Positions 54,893 through 63,775 of a stretch of DNA of 64,000 nucleotides are shown here, in pieces. The first letter of the stretch is position 1. Each line of letters opens with the position of its first letter. The position numbers and the translations under genes are program-made. The stretch comes from Thioalkalivibrio paradoxus (GTDB lineage: Bacteria; Pseudomonadota; Gammaproteobacteria; Ectothiorhodospirales; Ectothiorhodospiraceae). Location of the stretch: positions 1 to 64,000 of the forward strand of contig JAABSC010000008.1 of assembly GCA_011390565.1 (NCBI GenBank), given 5' to 3'. Under the pieces are notes generated by a model. The model was given only the letters and a program-made list of their open reading frames with translations, was not told where the DNA came from and searched no databases.

Positions 54893-54933
54893 AGTGTAGG
54901 CCATGAATCGGTGTTTGGGGTGATCCAGATCAA
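54893..54933 (-). promoter_or_regulatory. FNR-dependent promoter of ccoNOQP
   Basis: On the minus strand an FNR box, TTGATCTGGATCAC (54933-54920), matches TTGAT-N4-ATCAA at 9 of 10 positions. A -10 box TACACT (54898-54893) lies downstream. The box centre is about 40-41 nt before the predicted start, the class II activation geometry. fnr is coded in the same window. Confidence 0.75.
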
Positions 54934-55028
54934 GACTTTTTCACGGGTTTGCGCGCAACGAGGGAACCTGAGCACGCGAAGACTGTCCCCGGGCGCGATC
55001 GGTGCAGTATCCTGCCGTCCCGGACGCG

Positions 55029-55076
55029 CCGCCCGTCGGGGAGAAGCCGGGCATCAGAACCCGGTGTGGCGGGCGG
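55029..55076 (+). promoter_or_regulatory. Structured metY leader RNA
   Basis: A 7-bp stem (CCGCCCG 55029-55035 with CGGGCGG 55070-55076) encloses a second 5-bp hairpin (CCGGG/CCCGG, 55047-55051 and 55060-55064). It begins about 9 nt after the predicted start (-10 TATCCT at 55008-55013) and ends 15 nt before the AGGAGG. It does not match a SAM riboswitch class that could be recognised by eye. Confidence 0.4.
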
Positions 55077-55102
55077 GGCTCCAACCACCTCAGGAGGACA
55101 CG

Positions 55103-56386
55103 ATGAAGTTCGAGACACAGGCGATTCACGCCGGATTTCGGCCGGACCCGACCACGCATGCCGTGGCGGTGCCGATCTACCAGACGACGTCCTACGCCTT
55201 CGACGACACCCAGCACGGCGCCGATCTGTTCGACCTGAAGGTGGCGGGCAACATCTATACCCGCATCATGAATCCGACCACCGACGTGCTCGAGCAACGG
55301 GTCGCCGCGCTGGAGGGTGGGGTCGGGGCGCTGGCGTTCGCTTCGGGCATGGCGGCGATCACCGCCGGCGTGATGACCCTTGCGCGCTCGGGGGCCAATA
55401 TCGTGACCACGAGCACCCTCTACGGCGGAACCTACAACCTGTTCGCCCATACGCTTCCGCAATACGGCATCGACGTGCGTTTCGCGCCTCCCGGAGACAT
55501 CGAGGCGATGCGTGCCCTGATCGATTCCGAGACCCGCGCGGTCTTCTGCGAGTCGATCGGGAACCCGGCGGGCAATGTCGCCGATCTCGGCGCGCTGGCC
55601 GCGCTGGCGCATGCGCACGGGGTTCCGCTGATGGTGGACAACACCGTGCCCTCACCCTACCTGTGTCGGCCGTTCGAGCACGGCGCCGACCTGGTCGTGC
55701 ATTCGCTGACCAAATACATGGGCGGGCACGGCACCAGCATCGGCGGCATCCTGGTGGACTCCGGTGCATTCCCCTGGGCGGATCATGCTGAACGCTTTCC
55801 GGGTCTGACGCAGCCGGACCCCTCCTACCACGGGGTAACCTATACCGAGGCCTTCGGCGCCGCGGCGTACATCGGCCGGGCGCGGGTCGTGCCCCTGCGC
55901 AACATGGGTGCCGCGATTTCGCCATTCAACAGTTTCCAGATCCTGCAGGGGATCGAGACGCTGGCCCTGCGCATGGATCGCCACTGCGAAAACGCGTTGG
56001 CGGTCGCGCGCTTTCTGGAACGGCACCCGGCCGTCGGTTGGGTGGCCTACGCGGGACTGGAAAGCCATCCGGACCACGGTCTCGTCCAGCGTTACATGGG
56101 GGGGCGAGCGGCCAGTATCCTCAGCTTCGGCATCCGCAGCGCGCAGGGCGGTCGGGAGGCGGGGGCCAAATTCATCGATGCCCTTGGGCTGGTTACCCGG
56201 CTGGTCAATATCGGCGACGCAAAGAGTCTGGCCTGCCACCCCGCGACGACCACCCATCGCCAGCTCTCTGCCGAGGAACTGACACGCGCCGGGGTGAAGG
56301 AGGACATGGTGCGGCTGTCGGTCGGCATCGAGCACATCGATGACATTCTCGAAGACCTGGAACAGGCCCTTGCGGCCGCGAGCTGA
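55103..56386 (+). CDS. metY: O-acetylhomoserine sulfhydrylase family protein
   Basis: 427 residues of the Cys/Met metabolism PLP-dependent family. The PLP lysine is K204 in HSLTKYMGGHG; YTRIMNPTTDVLEQR and GNPAGNVAD are typical of MetY. It makes homocysteine directly from O-acetylhomoserine and sulfide, fitting an organism exposed to sulfide. The start has a textbook AGGAGG five nt upstream. The frame upstream (to 54779) is open but non-coding. Confidence 0.9.
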   Translation: MKFETQAIHAGFRPDPTTHAVAVPIYQTTSYAFDDTQHGADLFDLKVAGNIYTRIMNPTTDVLEQRVAALEGGVGALAFASGMAAITAGVMTLARSGANIVTTSTLYGGTYNLFAHTLPQYGIDVRFAPPGDIEAMRALIDSETRAVFCESIGNPAGNVADLGALAALAHAHGVPLMVDNTVPSPYLCRPFEHGADLVVHSLTKYMGGHGTSIGGILVDSGAFPWADHAERFPGLTQPDPSYHGVTYTEAFGAAAYIGRARVVPLRNMGAAISPFNSFQILQGIETLALRMDRHCENALAVARFLERHPAVGWVAYAGLESHPDHGLVQRYMGGRAASILSFGIRSAQGGREAGAKFIDALGLVTRLVNIGDAKSLACHPATTTHRQLSAEELTRAGVKEDMVRLSVGIEHIDDILEDLEQALAAAS

Positions 56387-56390
56387 GCAC

Positions 56391-57359
56391 ATGACCAAGG
56401 CCATCGATGCGGTTGCCCTGCCCGGAGAACCCACCCCGGACGCCTATGCCCAGCGCCCCTTGCGCCGTTACCTCGACGCCACCCGGCCACCGTTTCTGTC
56501 AGTGACCGTGGTGGCGGTGCTGATCGGTCTCGGGGGTGTCGTGTACGACGGGATCGCCGTTGCGTGGGGGATGTTCCTGCTTGCGTCGCTGGGTGCGTTG
56601 CTGGCCCACGCCGGCAGCAACGTGCTGAACGACTATTACGACGAGTTGAACGGAACCGATCCGGCCAACACGGCACGTCTCTTTCCGTTCACGGGCGGCA
56701 GTCGTTTCATACAGAACGGTGTCCTGACACCGAAACAGATGTTGCGTTGGGGTGGCCTGCTGATGCTTGGCACCATGATCATCGGCATGGTTTTGCTGGC
56801 TCGGGGTGGTCTGCCGCTGTTCTGGCTGGGCGTGCTCGGGCTGATTCTCGCCTGGGCCTATTCGGCGCCGCCACTGGCGCTGAACAGCCGTGGAATGGGT
56901 GAACTGGTGGTGGCCGTCGGGTTCGGCCTGATGGTGCCGCTGGGCATCGACCTCGTGTTGCGCGAGGCGCTGGCGCTGCTTCCGGTGTACGCCGGTGCCT
57001 CCTACGCATTGCTGGTTGCGGGGATCCTGTACCTGAACCAGTTTCCGGACCTCGAGGCGGATCGGCGGGCGGGCAAGCGTCACTGGGTGGTGCGGCTCGG
57101 CGCCCGTCGGGGGCGGTGGCTGTACCCCATCCTGGTCCTGTCGGCCTACGGCCTGCTCGTGGTCGGCGTATGGGTCGGACCGTTGCCCGCCTGGACCCTG
57201 CTCGGGCTGGTGCCATTGCCCGCGAGCATGGCGGCCGCGGCCATTCTGATCCGGCATGCCGGATCATCTCCGGCCCTGGTACCGGCCATCCGCCTGAATC
57301 TGAGTGCCGCGATGGCACACGGGGCTCTCGTCGCAGTGGGCCTCTGGCTCGCAGCCTGA
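56391..57359 (+). CDS. UbiA-family prenyltransferase (MenA-like)
   Basis: 322 residues with about eight membrane helices. First Asp-rich motif NDYYDELNGTD (N80 to D90); second motif YLNQFPDLEADRRAGKRH near residue 215-232. It transfers a polyprenyl chain to an aromatic acceptor in the membrane; similarity in style to 1,4-dihydroxy-2-naphthoate prenyltransferase is noted, but no men genes are here, so quinone type is open. It starts 4 nt after metY and is probably co-transcribed. Confidence 0.8.
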   Translation: MTKAIDAVALPGEPTPDAYAQRPLRRYLDATRPPFLSVTVVAVLIGLGGVVYDGIAVAWGMFLLASLGALLAHAGSNVLNDYYDELNGTDPANTARLFPFTGGSRFIQNGVLTPKQMLRWGGLLMLGTMIIGMVLLARGGLPLFWLGVLGLILAWAYSAPPLALNSRGMGELVVAVGFGLMVPLGIDLVLREALALLPVYAGASYALLVAGILYLNQFPDLEADRRAGKRHWVVRLGARRGRWLYPILVLSAYGLLVVGVWVGPLPAWTLLGLVPLPASMAAAAILIRHAGSSPALVPAIRLNLSAAMAHGALVAVGLWLAA

Positions 57360-57388
57360 GCTATCGTGCCGGGCACGGACCCGGGTAC

Positions 57389-57877
57389 TCAGCTTCGCAG
57401 GTCTGCCAGGAAGCGATCGATTTCGCTTTCGGAGAGGGCCGGGAACAGGCGCCGCAGCCGCTCGCTCAGGGCAGGGGATGCAGGAGCCTCGGACCGGCCC
57501 AGCCGCGCGGTCTGCGTCAGCCAGGCAGCCTCCACCCGTTCGGCGGACTGTTCGAGCGCCAGGCACGCCCGATAGCCGTCGGCCCAGGACCGTTCCGGTA
57601 TTCGGCGGCGCAGCGTGCGTATGCGCCGGGTGACGCGCCGGTTCCAGTCCCCGGAGCCCTGTGCCAGTTTGCGCCAGACCGGAGAACCCCGGCGATCGGG
57701 CAGCCAGCAGGCGAACAACACGAGGAGTACGTCGATCTGGTGGTGATCCTGCCAGTGCAGGAGCCGCGAACGGGCTTCGGGTTGGGACCAGCACCACACA
57801 GCGAAGGCCCAGAAGGCATCCGTGGACAGGGGTTCGCGCCGCGCGGGAAGCTCAGGCCGTTTGGGAGAGCGGCTCAA
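57389..57877 (-). CDS. TIGR02444 family protein
   Basis: 162 residues: FWAFAVWCWSQPEARSRLLH followed by HHQIDVLLVLFACWL matches the small TIGR02444/DUF2390 family of unknown function. It is mostly helical, without a signal peptide. It overlaps the 3' end of fnr by 26 nt and is likely translated from the same message. Confidence 0.75.
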   Translation of the reverse strand: MSRSPKRPELPARREPLSTDAFWAFAVWCWSQPEARSRLLHWQDHHQIDVLLVLFACWLPDRRGSPVWRKLAQGSGDWNRRVTRRIRTLRRRIPERSWADGYRACLALEQSAERVEAAWLTQTARLGRSEAPASPALSERLRRLFPALSESEIDRFLADLRS

Positions 57878-58589
57878 AACGGATACCCGCGATGCGATGC
57901 AGGCCGTCCATCTCGAGCAGGTGCAGGTCGCGGGTATGGATCTCGATCAGTCCCTGCTTGCGGAACTGTGTGAACAGGCGGCTGATGGTTTCCTGGGTGA
58001 GACCGAGGTGGTTGGCGATGTCGGCGCGCGACATGCTCAGGCAGAAACGGTCGGCGACCAGGCCGCGCGCACGGAACCGCATCGACAGACTCAGCAGGAA
58101 GGCGGCCAGGCGCTGTTCCGCGCTGCGTTGACCCAGCAGTGCGAGCAGCGATTCGTCGGAGGCGATCTCCCGGCTCATCGTGCGCATGAAGTGCTGGCGC
58201 AGGCTCGGCAGCTGCCCCGCCAACGCATCCAGCTTGTCGAAGGGGATTTCGCAGATGCTGGTCGTCTCCAGCGCGACGGCACTGACCGGGTGCAGGCCCT
58301 TGTTGATCGCATCGAGTCCCAGCAGCTCTCCCGCGAGGGTGAAACCCGTGACCTGTTCGGTGCCATCATCCGAGAGCAGTACGGACTTGAGCGAACCCGT
58401 ACGCACCGCGAACACGGAAGAGAAGGGCGCCCCCATCCGGAAAAGTACCTGCCCCTTGGGGATCGGGCGGCGGCGCTGGACGATTTCGTCGAGTTGCCAC
58501 AACTCATTTTCCGGAAGCCCCACCGGAAGGCAGAGCACCTTCAGTGAACACTGATCACAGGAACCCGAAGCGTGAATCGTCATGGGCAC
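57852..58589 (-). CDS. fnr: O2-sensing transcription factor FNR
   Basis: 245 residues of the Crp/Fnr family. The N-terminal cysteines C11, C14 and C20 plus C113 (TTSICEIPF) are the four 4Fe-4S ligands of FNR, so it can sense O2. The recognition helix LTQETISRLF has E200, S203 and R204, which read TTGAT half-sites. It is coded divergently from the hydrogenase operon and near the cco cluster, both with FNR-like sites. The ATG at 58589 is taken; 58583 is an alternative. Confidence 0.95.
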   Translation of the reverse strand: MPMTIHASGSCDQCSLKVLCLPVGLPENELWQLDEIVQRRRPIPKGQVLFRMGAPFSSVFAVRTGSLKSVLLSDDGTEQVTGFTLAGELLGLDAINKGLHPVSAVALETTSICEIPFDKLDALAGQLPSLRQHFMRTMSREIASDESLLALLGQRSAEQRLAAFLLSLSMRFRARGLVADRFCLSMSRADIANHLGLTQETISRLFTQFRKQGLIEIHTRDLHLLEMDGLHRIAGIRFEPLSQTA

Positions 58590-58697
58590 CGAGTGTAATC
58601 AGAATTCGCACGCGAAAGGAAGTGCGCATTGAGAGAGCGGGGATTTGGGGTTCCGTGCGGCGAAATGACTGCCTGAGGCCGCGAGCGTGGGTCGGTC

Positions 58698-58758
58698 GTC
58701 CACACGGGCTGGCGTGTTGACCCTGATCTGGATCATCGCAAACCCAGCCCGCGTGGAC
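58698..58758. promoter_or_regulatory. Nested palindrome with FNR box, fnr/hydB region
   Basis: Outer 15-bp arms (58698-58712, GTCCACACGGGCTGG; 58744-58758) are inverted repeats with one mismatch. At the centre lies CTGATCTGGATCAT (58723-58736), an FNR-like box. The box centre is 41.5 nt before 58771, just ahead of the hydB ATG, with TACCTT as a possible -10 (58759-58764). No ribosome binding site precedes that ATG. Confidence 0.65.
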
Positions 58759-58771
58759 TACCTTCGTTGAT

Positions 58772-59884
58772 ATGCAGTCCACGGCGCTGTTTCTGCCCCG
58801 ATCGTCCCTCGACGCACTGATCCAGGCGTTGCGTGCCTGCGGTTACGAGCGCGTTCTGGGTCCGGTTGCGCGCGATGGCGCAATCACCCTGCAGGCACTG
58901 GATTCCGCTTCAGATCTTCCGGTCGGTGTGCGGGATCGGCAGGAGCCCGGGCAGTATCGTCTGGGGCATGGCGAAGGCGAGCGCTGCTTTGCCTGGGCCA
59001 ATGGCCCTCAGGCGCTGAAGCCGCTGACGTTCGCCCCCAGGGAGACACTGTGGCGCTGTGAGCGGGACGCCGAGGGTGGGCTGGTGTTCCGGGATGCCGG
59101 CGAACGCAACGTTCCGACTGCGGTGATCGGCGTTCGGGCCTGCGACCTTGCCGCCCTGAAGATTCAGGAACGCCATTTTCTAAAGGCGCCCTATCCGGAT
59201 CCCCGCTACGCGGCTCGGCGCGAGAGTCTGTTTCTGGTCGCGGTGCACTGCAGCCACCCGGCATCGACCTGCTTCTGTGCGTCCACCGGAGATGGCCCCC
59301 GGGCGGAGACGGGATTCGATCTGGCCCTGTCGGAACTCGACGACGGTTTCGTGGTGACGTCCGGCACGGAGCGGGGCGCAGCCGTCGTCGAGCGGCTCGA
59401 ACTCGACCGCGCGAGTCCGGCGCAGACGGCGGAGGCGGATGCCGAAATCGAGGCGGCCGCGCGGCAGCAGGTGCGCGCGCTGCCGTCTCGCAATCTCCGG
59501 GACGCGCTGTACGCGCGGCTGGAACATCCGCATTGGGACCAGGTCGGCCGGCGCTGCCTCTCCTGCGGCAACTGCACCGCGGTCTGCCCCACGTGTTTCT
59601 GCCACGCGGAACAGGACGAACCGGCGCTGGACGGCTCCCGCACCGATCACCTGCGCCAGTGGGATTCCTGCTTTACGGCCGTGCACAGCTACATGGGTCA
59701 TTTCCTGGTGCGCGAGGAAACCCGTCTGCGGTACCGGCAGTGGCTGACGCACAAGCTGGCGTCCTGGCACGACCAGTACGACCGTTCCGGCTGTGTCGGG
59801 TGCGGCCGCTGCATTGCCTGGTGCCCGGTCGGCATCGATATCACGGCCGAGGTCGAGGCCCTGCTGGAGCCGACCGATGCATGA
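58772..59884 (+). CDS. hydB: Group 3b hydrogenase beta (Fe-S) subunit
   Basis: 370 residues. C-terminal half holds two 4Fe-4S motifs: C262, C265, C268, C272 ([11 protein letters not shown]) and C341, C344, C347, C351 ([11 protein letters not shown]). The N-terminal part contains [10 protein letters not shown], shared with the sulfhydrogenase/anaerobic sulfite reductase A family. It relays electrons between the hydrogenase and flavin modules. It is the first gene of the operon and ends overlapping hydG by 8 nt. There is no ribosome binding site; a leaderless message is possible. Confidence 0.9.
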   Translation: MQSTALFLPRSSLDALIQALRACGYERVLGPVARDGAITLQALDSASDLPVGVRDRQEPGQYRLGHGEGERCFAWANGPQALKPLTFAPRETLWRCERDAEGGLVFRDAGERNVPTAVIGVRACDLAALKIQERHFLKAPYPDPRYAARRESLFLVAVHCSHPASTCFCASTGDGPRAETGFDLALSELDDGFVVTSGTERGAAVVERLELDRASPAQTAEADAEIEAAARQQVRALPSRNLRDALYARLEHPHWDQVGRRCLSCGNCTAVCPTCFCHAEQDEPALDGSRTDHLRQWDSCFTAVHSYMGHFLVREETRLRYRQWLTHKLASWHDQYDRSGCVGCGRCIAWCPVGIDITAEVEALLEPTDA

Positions 59885-60710
59885 TCCGGACCGCCCGGTG
59901 GAAGTCGAAGTCGTCGACCGTGTCGAGGAGACCCCGACGATCTACACCCTGCATCTGCGTTTCACCGACCCCGCGGTGGCCGGAAGCTATCGATCGCGAC
60001 CCGGGCAGTTCAACATGCTGTATCTCTATGGTGTCGGTGAAGTGCCGATCTCCATCGTCTCCGACCCCGATTTCGACGGCCCGGTGGAGCACACCATCCG
60101 CTCCGTGGGACGCGTGACCCGCGGCATGGAACGCCTCCGGGTGGGCGACCGGCTGGGGCTGCGGGGACCCTACGGCCGTGGCTGGCCCCTGGAGGCCGCC
60201 GAAGACCGCGATGTCGTGATCGTGACCGGCGGGCTGGGCTGCGCGCCGGTGGTGTCGATGATCCGCTACGTGCTGGAGCGCCGGGAGCGGTTCGGACGGC
60301 TGACGATCCTGCAGGGCGTGAAACACACCGACGACCTGATCTGGCGCCGCCAGTACGAGGCGTGGCAGCGGCTCCCGAACACGCAGGTGCTGCTGGCCGC
60401 GGATGTCGGTGGGCCCAACTGGCCCTACAGCGTGGGCAAGGTCACGGTGCTGTTCGACCGCGCCGGGATCGACCCGGAACGGAGCATCGTGATGCTCTGC
60501 GGCCCGGAGATCATGATGAAGGCCTCGATCGACCGGTTGCTTGCGCTGAACGTGCCGCCCGAGGCTCTCTGGCTCAGCATCGAGCGCAACATGCAGTGTG
60601 GAGTCGGACACTGCGGGCACTGCCAGGTCGGGCCTCATTTCGTCTGTCAGGATGGCCCGGTGTTCCATTACCCGGTACTCCGTCCCTGGCTGGGCGTCAC
60701 CGGTTTCTGA
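59877..60710 (+). CDS. hydG: Group 3b hydrogenase gamma (FAD/NAD(P)) subunit
   Basis: 277 residues. A ferredoxin-NADP reductase-type module: FAD domain with [13 protein letters not shown](P) domain with [10 protein letters not shown] and MLCGPEIMM, and a C-terminal Cys cluster [10 protein letters not shown] for a 2Fe-2S centre, as in PyrK-like proteins. It exchanges electrons with NAD(P)H in the cytosol. The ATG at 59877 lies within the end of hydB. Confidence 0.92.
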   Translation: MHDPDRPVEVEVVDRVEETPTIYTLHLRFTDPAVAGSYRSRPGQFNMLYLYGVGEVPISIVSDPDFDGPVEHTIRSVGRVTRGMERLRVGDRLGLRGPYGRGWPLEAAEDRDVVIVTGGLGCAPVVSMIRYVLERRERFGRLTILQGVKHTDDLIWRRQYEAWQRLPNTQVLLAADVGGPNWPYSVGKVTVLFDRAGIDPERSIVMLCGPEIMMKASIDRLLALNVPPEALWLSIERNMQCGVGHCGHCQVGPHFVCQDGPVFHYPVLRPWLGVTGF

Positions 60711-60720
60711 GGGGAGTGCG

Positions 60721-61560
60721 ATGGCGACGCCCAGATTCACCGTGACCGATGCCCTGGATCGGCTGAACGAGCGACCGCAGCCGCGCCCGCGCATCGCGGT
60801 GCACAAGTTCAGTTCCTGCGACGGCTGCCAGCTGGCATTCATCAACGCCGGCGAGGCGCTGCTGCAACTGGCCGAGCTGGTGGACATCGTGCATTTCGCC
60901 GAGGCGGGCCCGATGGATCCCGAAGCCGCGGTCGACCTGGCCTTCGTCGAGGGCAGCATCTCGACGCCGGAGGAGGCCGAGCGCATCCAGACGGTCCGGG
61001 CCAACACCCGGTTTCTGGTGAGTATCGGCGCCTGCGCCACTTCGGGCGGGCTGCAGGCCCTGCGCAACTTCAACGCCGATGGGGCCGCCGGGTGGACCGA
61101 GGCGGTCTACGCGCAGCCCGAGTTCATCCACAGCCTGGACACCGCCACCCCGGTCGCGGAGCACGTGAAAGTGGACCTCGAACTCTGGGGCTGCCCGGTG
61201 AACGCGCGTCAGGTCTTCCAGGCGCTGCGCCAGCTGCTGTTCGGCGTGGCGCCGGTGGTCGACCGGGACAAGCTCTGCGTTGAATGCAAGCGTCAGCAGC
61301 ACGTGTGCGTGCTGGTCGCCAAGGGCGAGCCCTGCATGGGCCCGGTCACGCATACCGGTTGCGGGGCGCTGTGCCCGGCATTCGGGCGTGACTGCTACGC
61401 CTGCTTCGGGCCCGCCGAGAACCCCAATACCGCTGCACTGGCGCGCCGGTTCGAGGGTCTGGGCCTGTTGCCCGAGGCGGTGGCGCGGCGCTTTCACCTC
61501 ATCAACAGCCATGCACCGGCATTCCGCATCGAATGGCTGGACTGGCAGGAGCGTTCATGA
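60721..61560 (+). CDS. hydD: Group 3b NiFe hydrogenase small subunit
   Basis: 279 residues, no Tat signal, so cytosolic. The proximal cluster motif SCDGCQ is at about residues 33-38; SIGACATSGG and ELWGCPVN follow, then many Cys in the C-terminal half (CVECKRQQHVC, CMGPVTHTGCGALCP, CYACFGP) for further 4Fe-4S clusters. GGGGA-type site before ATG 60721. It overlaps hydA (ATGA). Confidence 0.93.
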   Translation: MATPRFTVTDALDRLNERPQPRPRIAVHKFSSCDGCQLAFINAGEALLQLAELVDIVHFAEAGPMDPEAAVDLAFVEGSISTPEEAERIQTVRANTRFLVSIGACATSGGLQALRNFNADGAAGWTEAVYAQPEFIHSLDTATPVAEHVKVDLELWGCPVNARQVFQALRQLLFGVAPVVDRDKLCVECKRQQHVCVLVAKGEPCMGPVTHTGCGALCPAFGRDCYACFGPAENPNTAALARRFEGLGLLPEAVARRFHLINSHAPAFRIEWLDWQERS

Positions 61561-62855
61561 CCGGCCATCGCGAGATCCGCATCGAGGTGCCCGTGCTCGC
61601 CCGGGTCGAGGGGGAAGGGGCGCTGGACCTGATCGCGAGCGGCGGGCGGATCGAGACCCTGCGCCTGCGCATCTTCGAACCGCCCCGTTATTTCGAGAAG
61701 TTCCTGGAGGGGCGCGGTTACGGGGAAGTGCTGGATATCGTCGCGCGGATCTGCGGCATCTGCCCGGTGGCGTACCAGATGACCGCGGTGCAGGCCCTGG
61801 AGCAGGCCTTCGGCGTCGAGCCCTCGCCCTGGGTGTTGCGGCTCCGGCGCCTGATGTACTGCGGCGAGTGGCTGCAGAGCCACGCCCTGCACATCCACCT
61901 GCTGGCGCTGCCTGACTTCCTGGGTTTCGACAACGGCATTGCGATGGCCGCGAAACACCCCGATGCGGTGCGTCGCGGGCTGCGCCTGCAGAGGTTGGGT
62001 AACGACCTGATCAAGTTGTTCGGAGGACGCTCCGTGCACCCGGTAGGGATGCGGGTGGGAGGATTCCATCGGGCGCCCGATCCGGAGCAGGCGGCGCGGG
62101 TGCTGGCGGAACTGCGCTCGGCGCTGCACGACGCGGAGGCTCTGGTGGGGTTCACCGCCGGGCTCGAACTGCCCGAGGACGACCAGGACTTCCTGTCGGT
62201 CGCCCTGCGCCACGAGCACGAGTATCCGATGTTCTCGGGCCGGATCGTTTCCGACGGCGGCCTGGACATCCCGATCGAGGGCTTCCCGGACCGTTTCCGG
62301 GAATCGCACGTCGCACACTCGACCGCGCTGTACGCGCACCTCGATGAGCGGCCGTACCTGGTCGGGCCGCTCGCGCGCCTGAATCTCAACCACGACCGGT
62401 TGTCGGCGCCGGCTCGGGCCGCGCTGGCGGCCACGGGTCTGCGTCTGCCCAGTCGCAACATGTTTCACTCGGTCATCGCGCGGGCGGTGGAAATTCACGA
62501 GGCGGTGCTGGAGGCCATCCGGCTGCTCGAGGATTACCATCCCGAGGAACCGGCTTTCGTTCCGGTCGAGCCGGGCGCGGGGAGCGGTTGCGGTGCGACG
62601 GAAGCCCCGCGCGGCATGCTTTGGCACCGGTATGAACTGGACGACGAGGGCAAGGTGCTTTCGGCCTGGATCGTCCCGCCGACCTCGCAGAACCAGGCAC
62701 GGATCGAGGACGATCTGCGGAGGTCGCTGGAGGCCTTCGGCCTGCACCATGACGACGATGCGCTGCGCCTGCGCGGGGAGACGGTCATTCGCAACTACGA
62801 TCCCTGCATTTCCTGCGCGACGCATTTTCTGAAGGTCCGTGTCCAGCGCCACTGA
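61557..62855 (+). CDS. hydA: Group 3b NiFe hydrogenase large subunit
   Basis: 432 residues. NiFe ligands are C66 and C69 (RICGIC) and C417 and C420 (DPCISCATH). A tail of nine residues follows H423 and would be removed by a maturation protease; the next gene codes for one. The set hydBGDA is the bidirectional NADP-linked 'sulfhydrogenase' type, which can oxidise H2 or evolve it, and reduces sulfur or polysulfide in archaeal members. Confidence 0.94.
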   Translation: MTGHREIRIEVPVLARVEGEGALDLIASGGRIETLRLRIFEPPRYFEKFLEGRGYGEVLDIVARICGICPVAYQMTAVQALEQAFGVEPSPWVLRLRRLMYCGEWLQSHALHIHLLALPDFLGFDNGIAMAAKHPDAVRRGLRLQRLGNDLIKLFGGRSVHPVGMRVGGFHRAPDPEQAARVLAELRSALHDAEALVGFTAGLELPEDDQDFLSVALRHEHEYPMFSGRIVSDGGLDIPIEGFPDRFRESHVAHSTALYAHLDERPYLVGPLARLNLNHDRLSAPARAALAATGLRLPSRNMFHSVIARAVEIHEAVLEAIRLLEDYHPEEPAFVPVEPGAGSGCGATEAPRGMLWHRYELDDEGKVLSAWIVPPTSQNQARIEDDLRRSLEAFGLHHDDDALRLRGETVIRNYDPCISCATHFLKVRVQRH

Positions 62856-62879
62856 TTGCCTGCCTCCCGGGCCTCGCGC

Positions 62880-63347
62880 GTGAAGGCACCGGAGCCGCCC
62901 GTGCGCTGGCGGGTGATCGGAATCGGATCGCCGGTCACCCGGGATGACCTCGGTTGGGCCGCGATCGATCTTCTGCGCATGGCGGGCCTGGACGCTTCCC
63001 TCGAACTGCTCGCCCTCGACCGGCCCGGTCCGGCCCTGCTGGAGCACATGGGCCGTGGCGAGCGGGTGATCCTGATCGACGCGATGCAGTCCGGGCAGCC
63101 ACCCGGCAGCGTGCGTGAGCTGGCACTCGACGACCTGATCGCCGGCGCCGGCATGCCGTCGACGCACGCACTGGGTGTGGCCGAGACACTCCGCCTGGCC
63201 GAGGCGCTGGGCGCGTTGCCAGAGCGCCTGCACATTCTGGGGATCGAAATGGGGACGCCCGGGACGGATGGCGGCTGGCGGGCCTCGGCCCTGCGCGAGG
63301 TTCTGCGCAGGGTCCGTGCGCTGACGGAGTGCCGTGCACCTGAGTAG
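62880..63347 (+). CDS. Hydrogenase maturation protease
   Basis: 155 residues of the HyaD/HycI family: GIGSPVTRDDLGW holds the first conserved acidic site, LIDAMQSG and HALGVAETL the others, which bind Ni in the pre-large subunit before C-terminal cleavage. It follows hydA and is presumably specific for it. The start is uncertain: GTG at 62880 is used; TTG at 62856, directly after the hydA stop, would add eight residues. Neither has a clear ribosome binding site. Confidence 0.82.
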   Translation: MKAPEPPVRWRVIGIGSPVTRDDLGWAAIDLLRMAGLDASLELLALDRPGPALLEHMGRGERVILIDAMQSGQPPGSVRELALDDLIAGAGMPSTHALGVAETLRLAEALGALPERLHILGIEMGTPGTDGGWRASALREVLRRVRALTECRAPE

Positions 63348-63433
63348 GCCGTGCCGAAAGTGACCGGGACATCGCCTCGGGACGGACCGGTCTGCTATCT
63401 TCCGTCCATTGCCTCCGTGAACCTGGACTCCCG

Positions 63434-63742
63434 ATGAGCGATCAAGAAGCCTCCGCAGCCGAACTCAACAAGGAACAGCGCATCCTCTCGATGGTGAAGA
63501 AGGTGCTGACCGACGTGGCCCGCGACACCCACGCGCCGCCCGGTATCAAGCACCCGCTGACCGACCGCACGATCGAGGGCATCCGCGACTGCCTCACGAT
63601 GATCGTCGCGCGTGAACAGGAACTGGGCGAGGCACTCGGCCAGTCCATGAACCTGCGTCCGCGCTATGTGGACGAGCCGCGCAAAAACACCGTCGTGCCG
63701 ATCAACATCGACGGTCTGCGCAAGAAGCCAAAGCCGCAGTAG
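63434..63742 (+). CDS. Small conserved protein, unknown function
   Basis: 102 residues, soluble, charged and helical. LNKEQRILSMVKKVLTDVAR, then THAPPGIKHPLTDRTIEGIR and LRPRYVDEP, form a pattern of short proteins in sulfur-oxidising and related gammaproteobacteria; this recollection is not verified. No catalytic motif. It lies 86 nt after the hydrogenase protease gene and 33 nt before crcB. Confidence 0.7.
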   Translation: MSDQEASAAELNKEQRILSMVKKVLTDVARDTHAPPGIKHPLTDRTIEGIRDCLTMIVAREQELGEALGQSMNLRPRYVDEPRKNTVVPINIDGLRKKPKPQ

Positions 63743-63775
63743 GCGGCGGGGCTTCGGCATCCAGGGTCGCCGCGG

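Noticed and set aside
54960..55102. SAM or cobalamin riboswitch before metY
   Set aside because: Stems exist, but no consensus box of the known classes could be matched by eye; reported only as an unclassified leader.
63743..63775. Fluoride riboswitch before crcB
   Set aside because: Only 33 nt separate the genes, too short for the aptamer.
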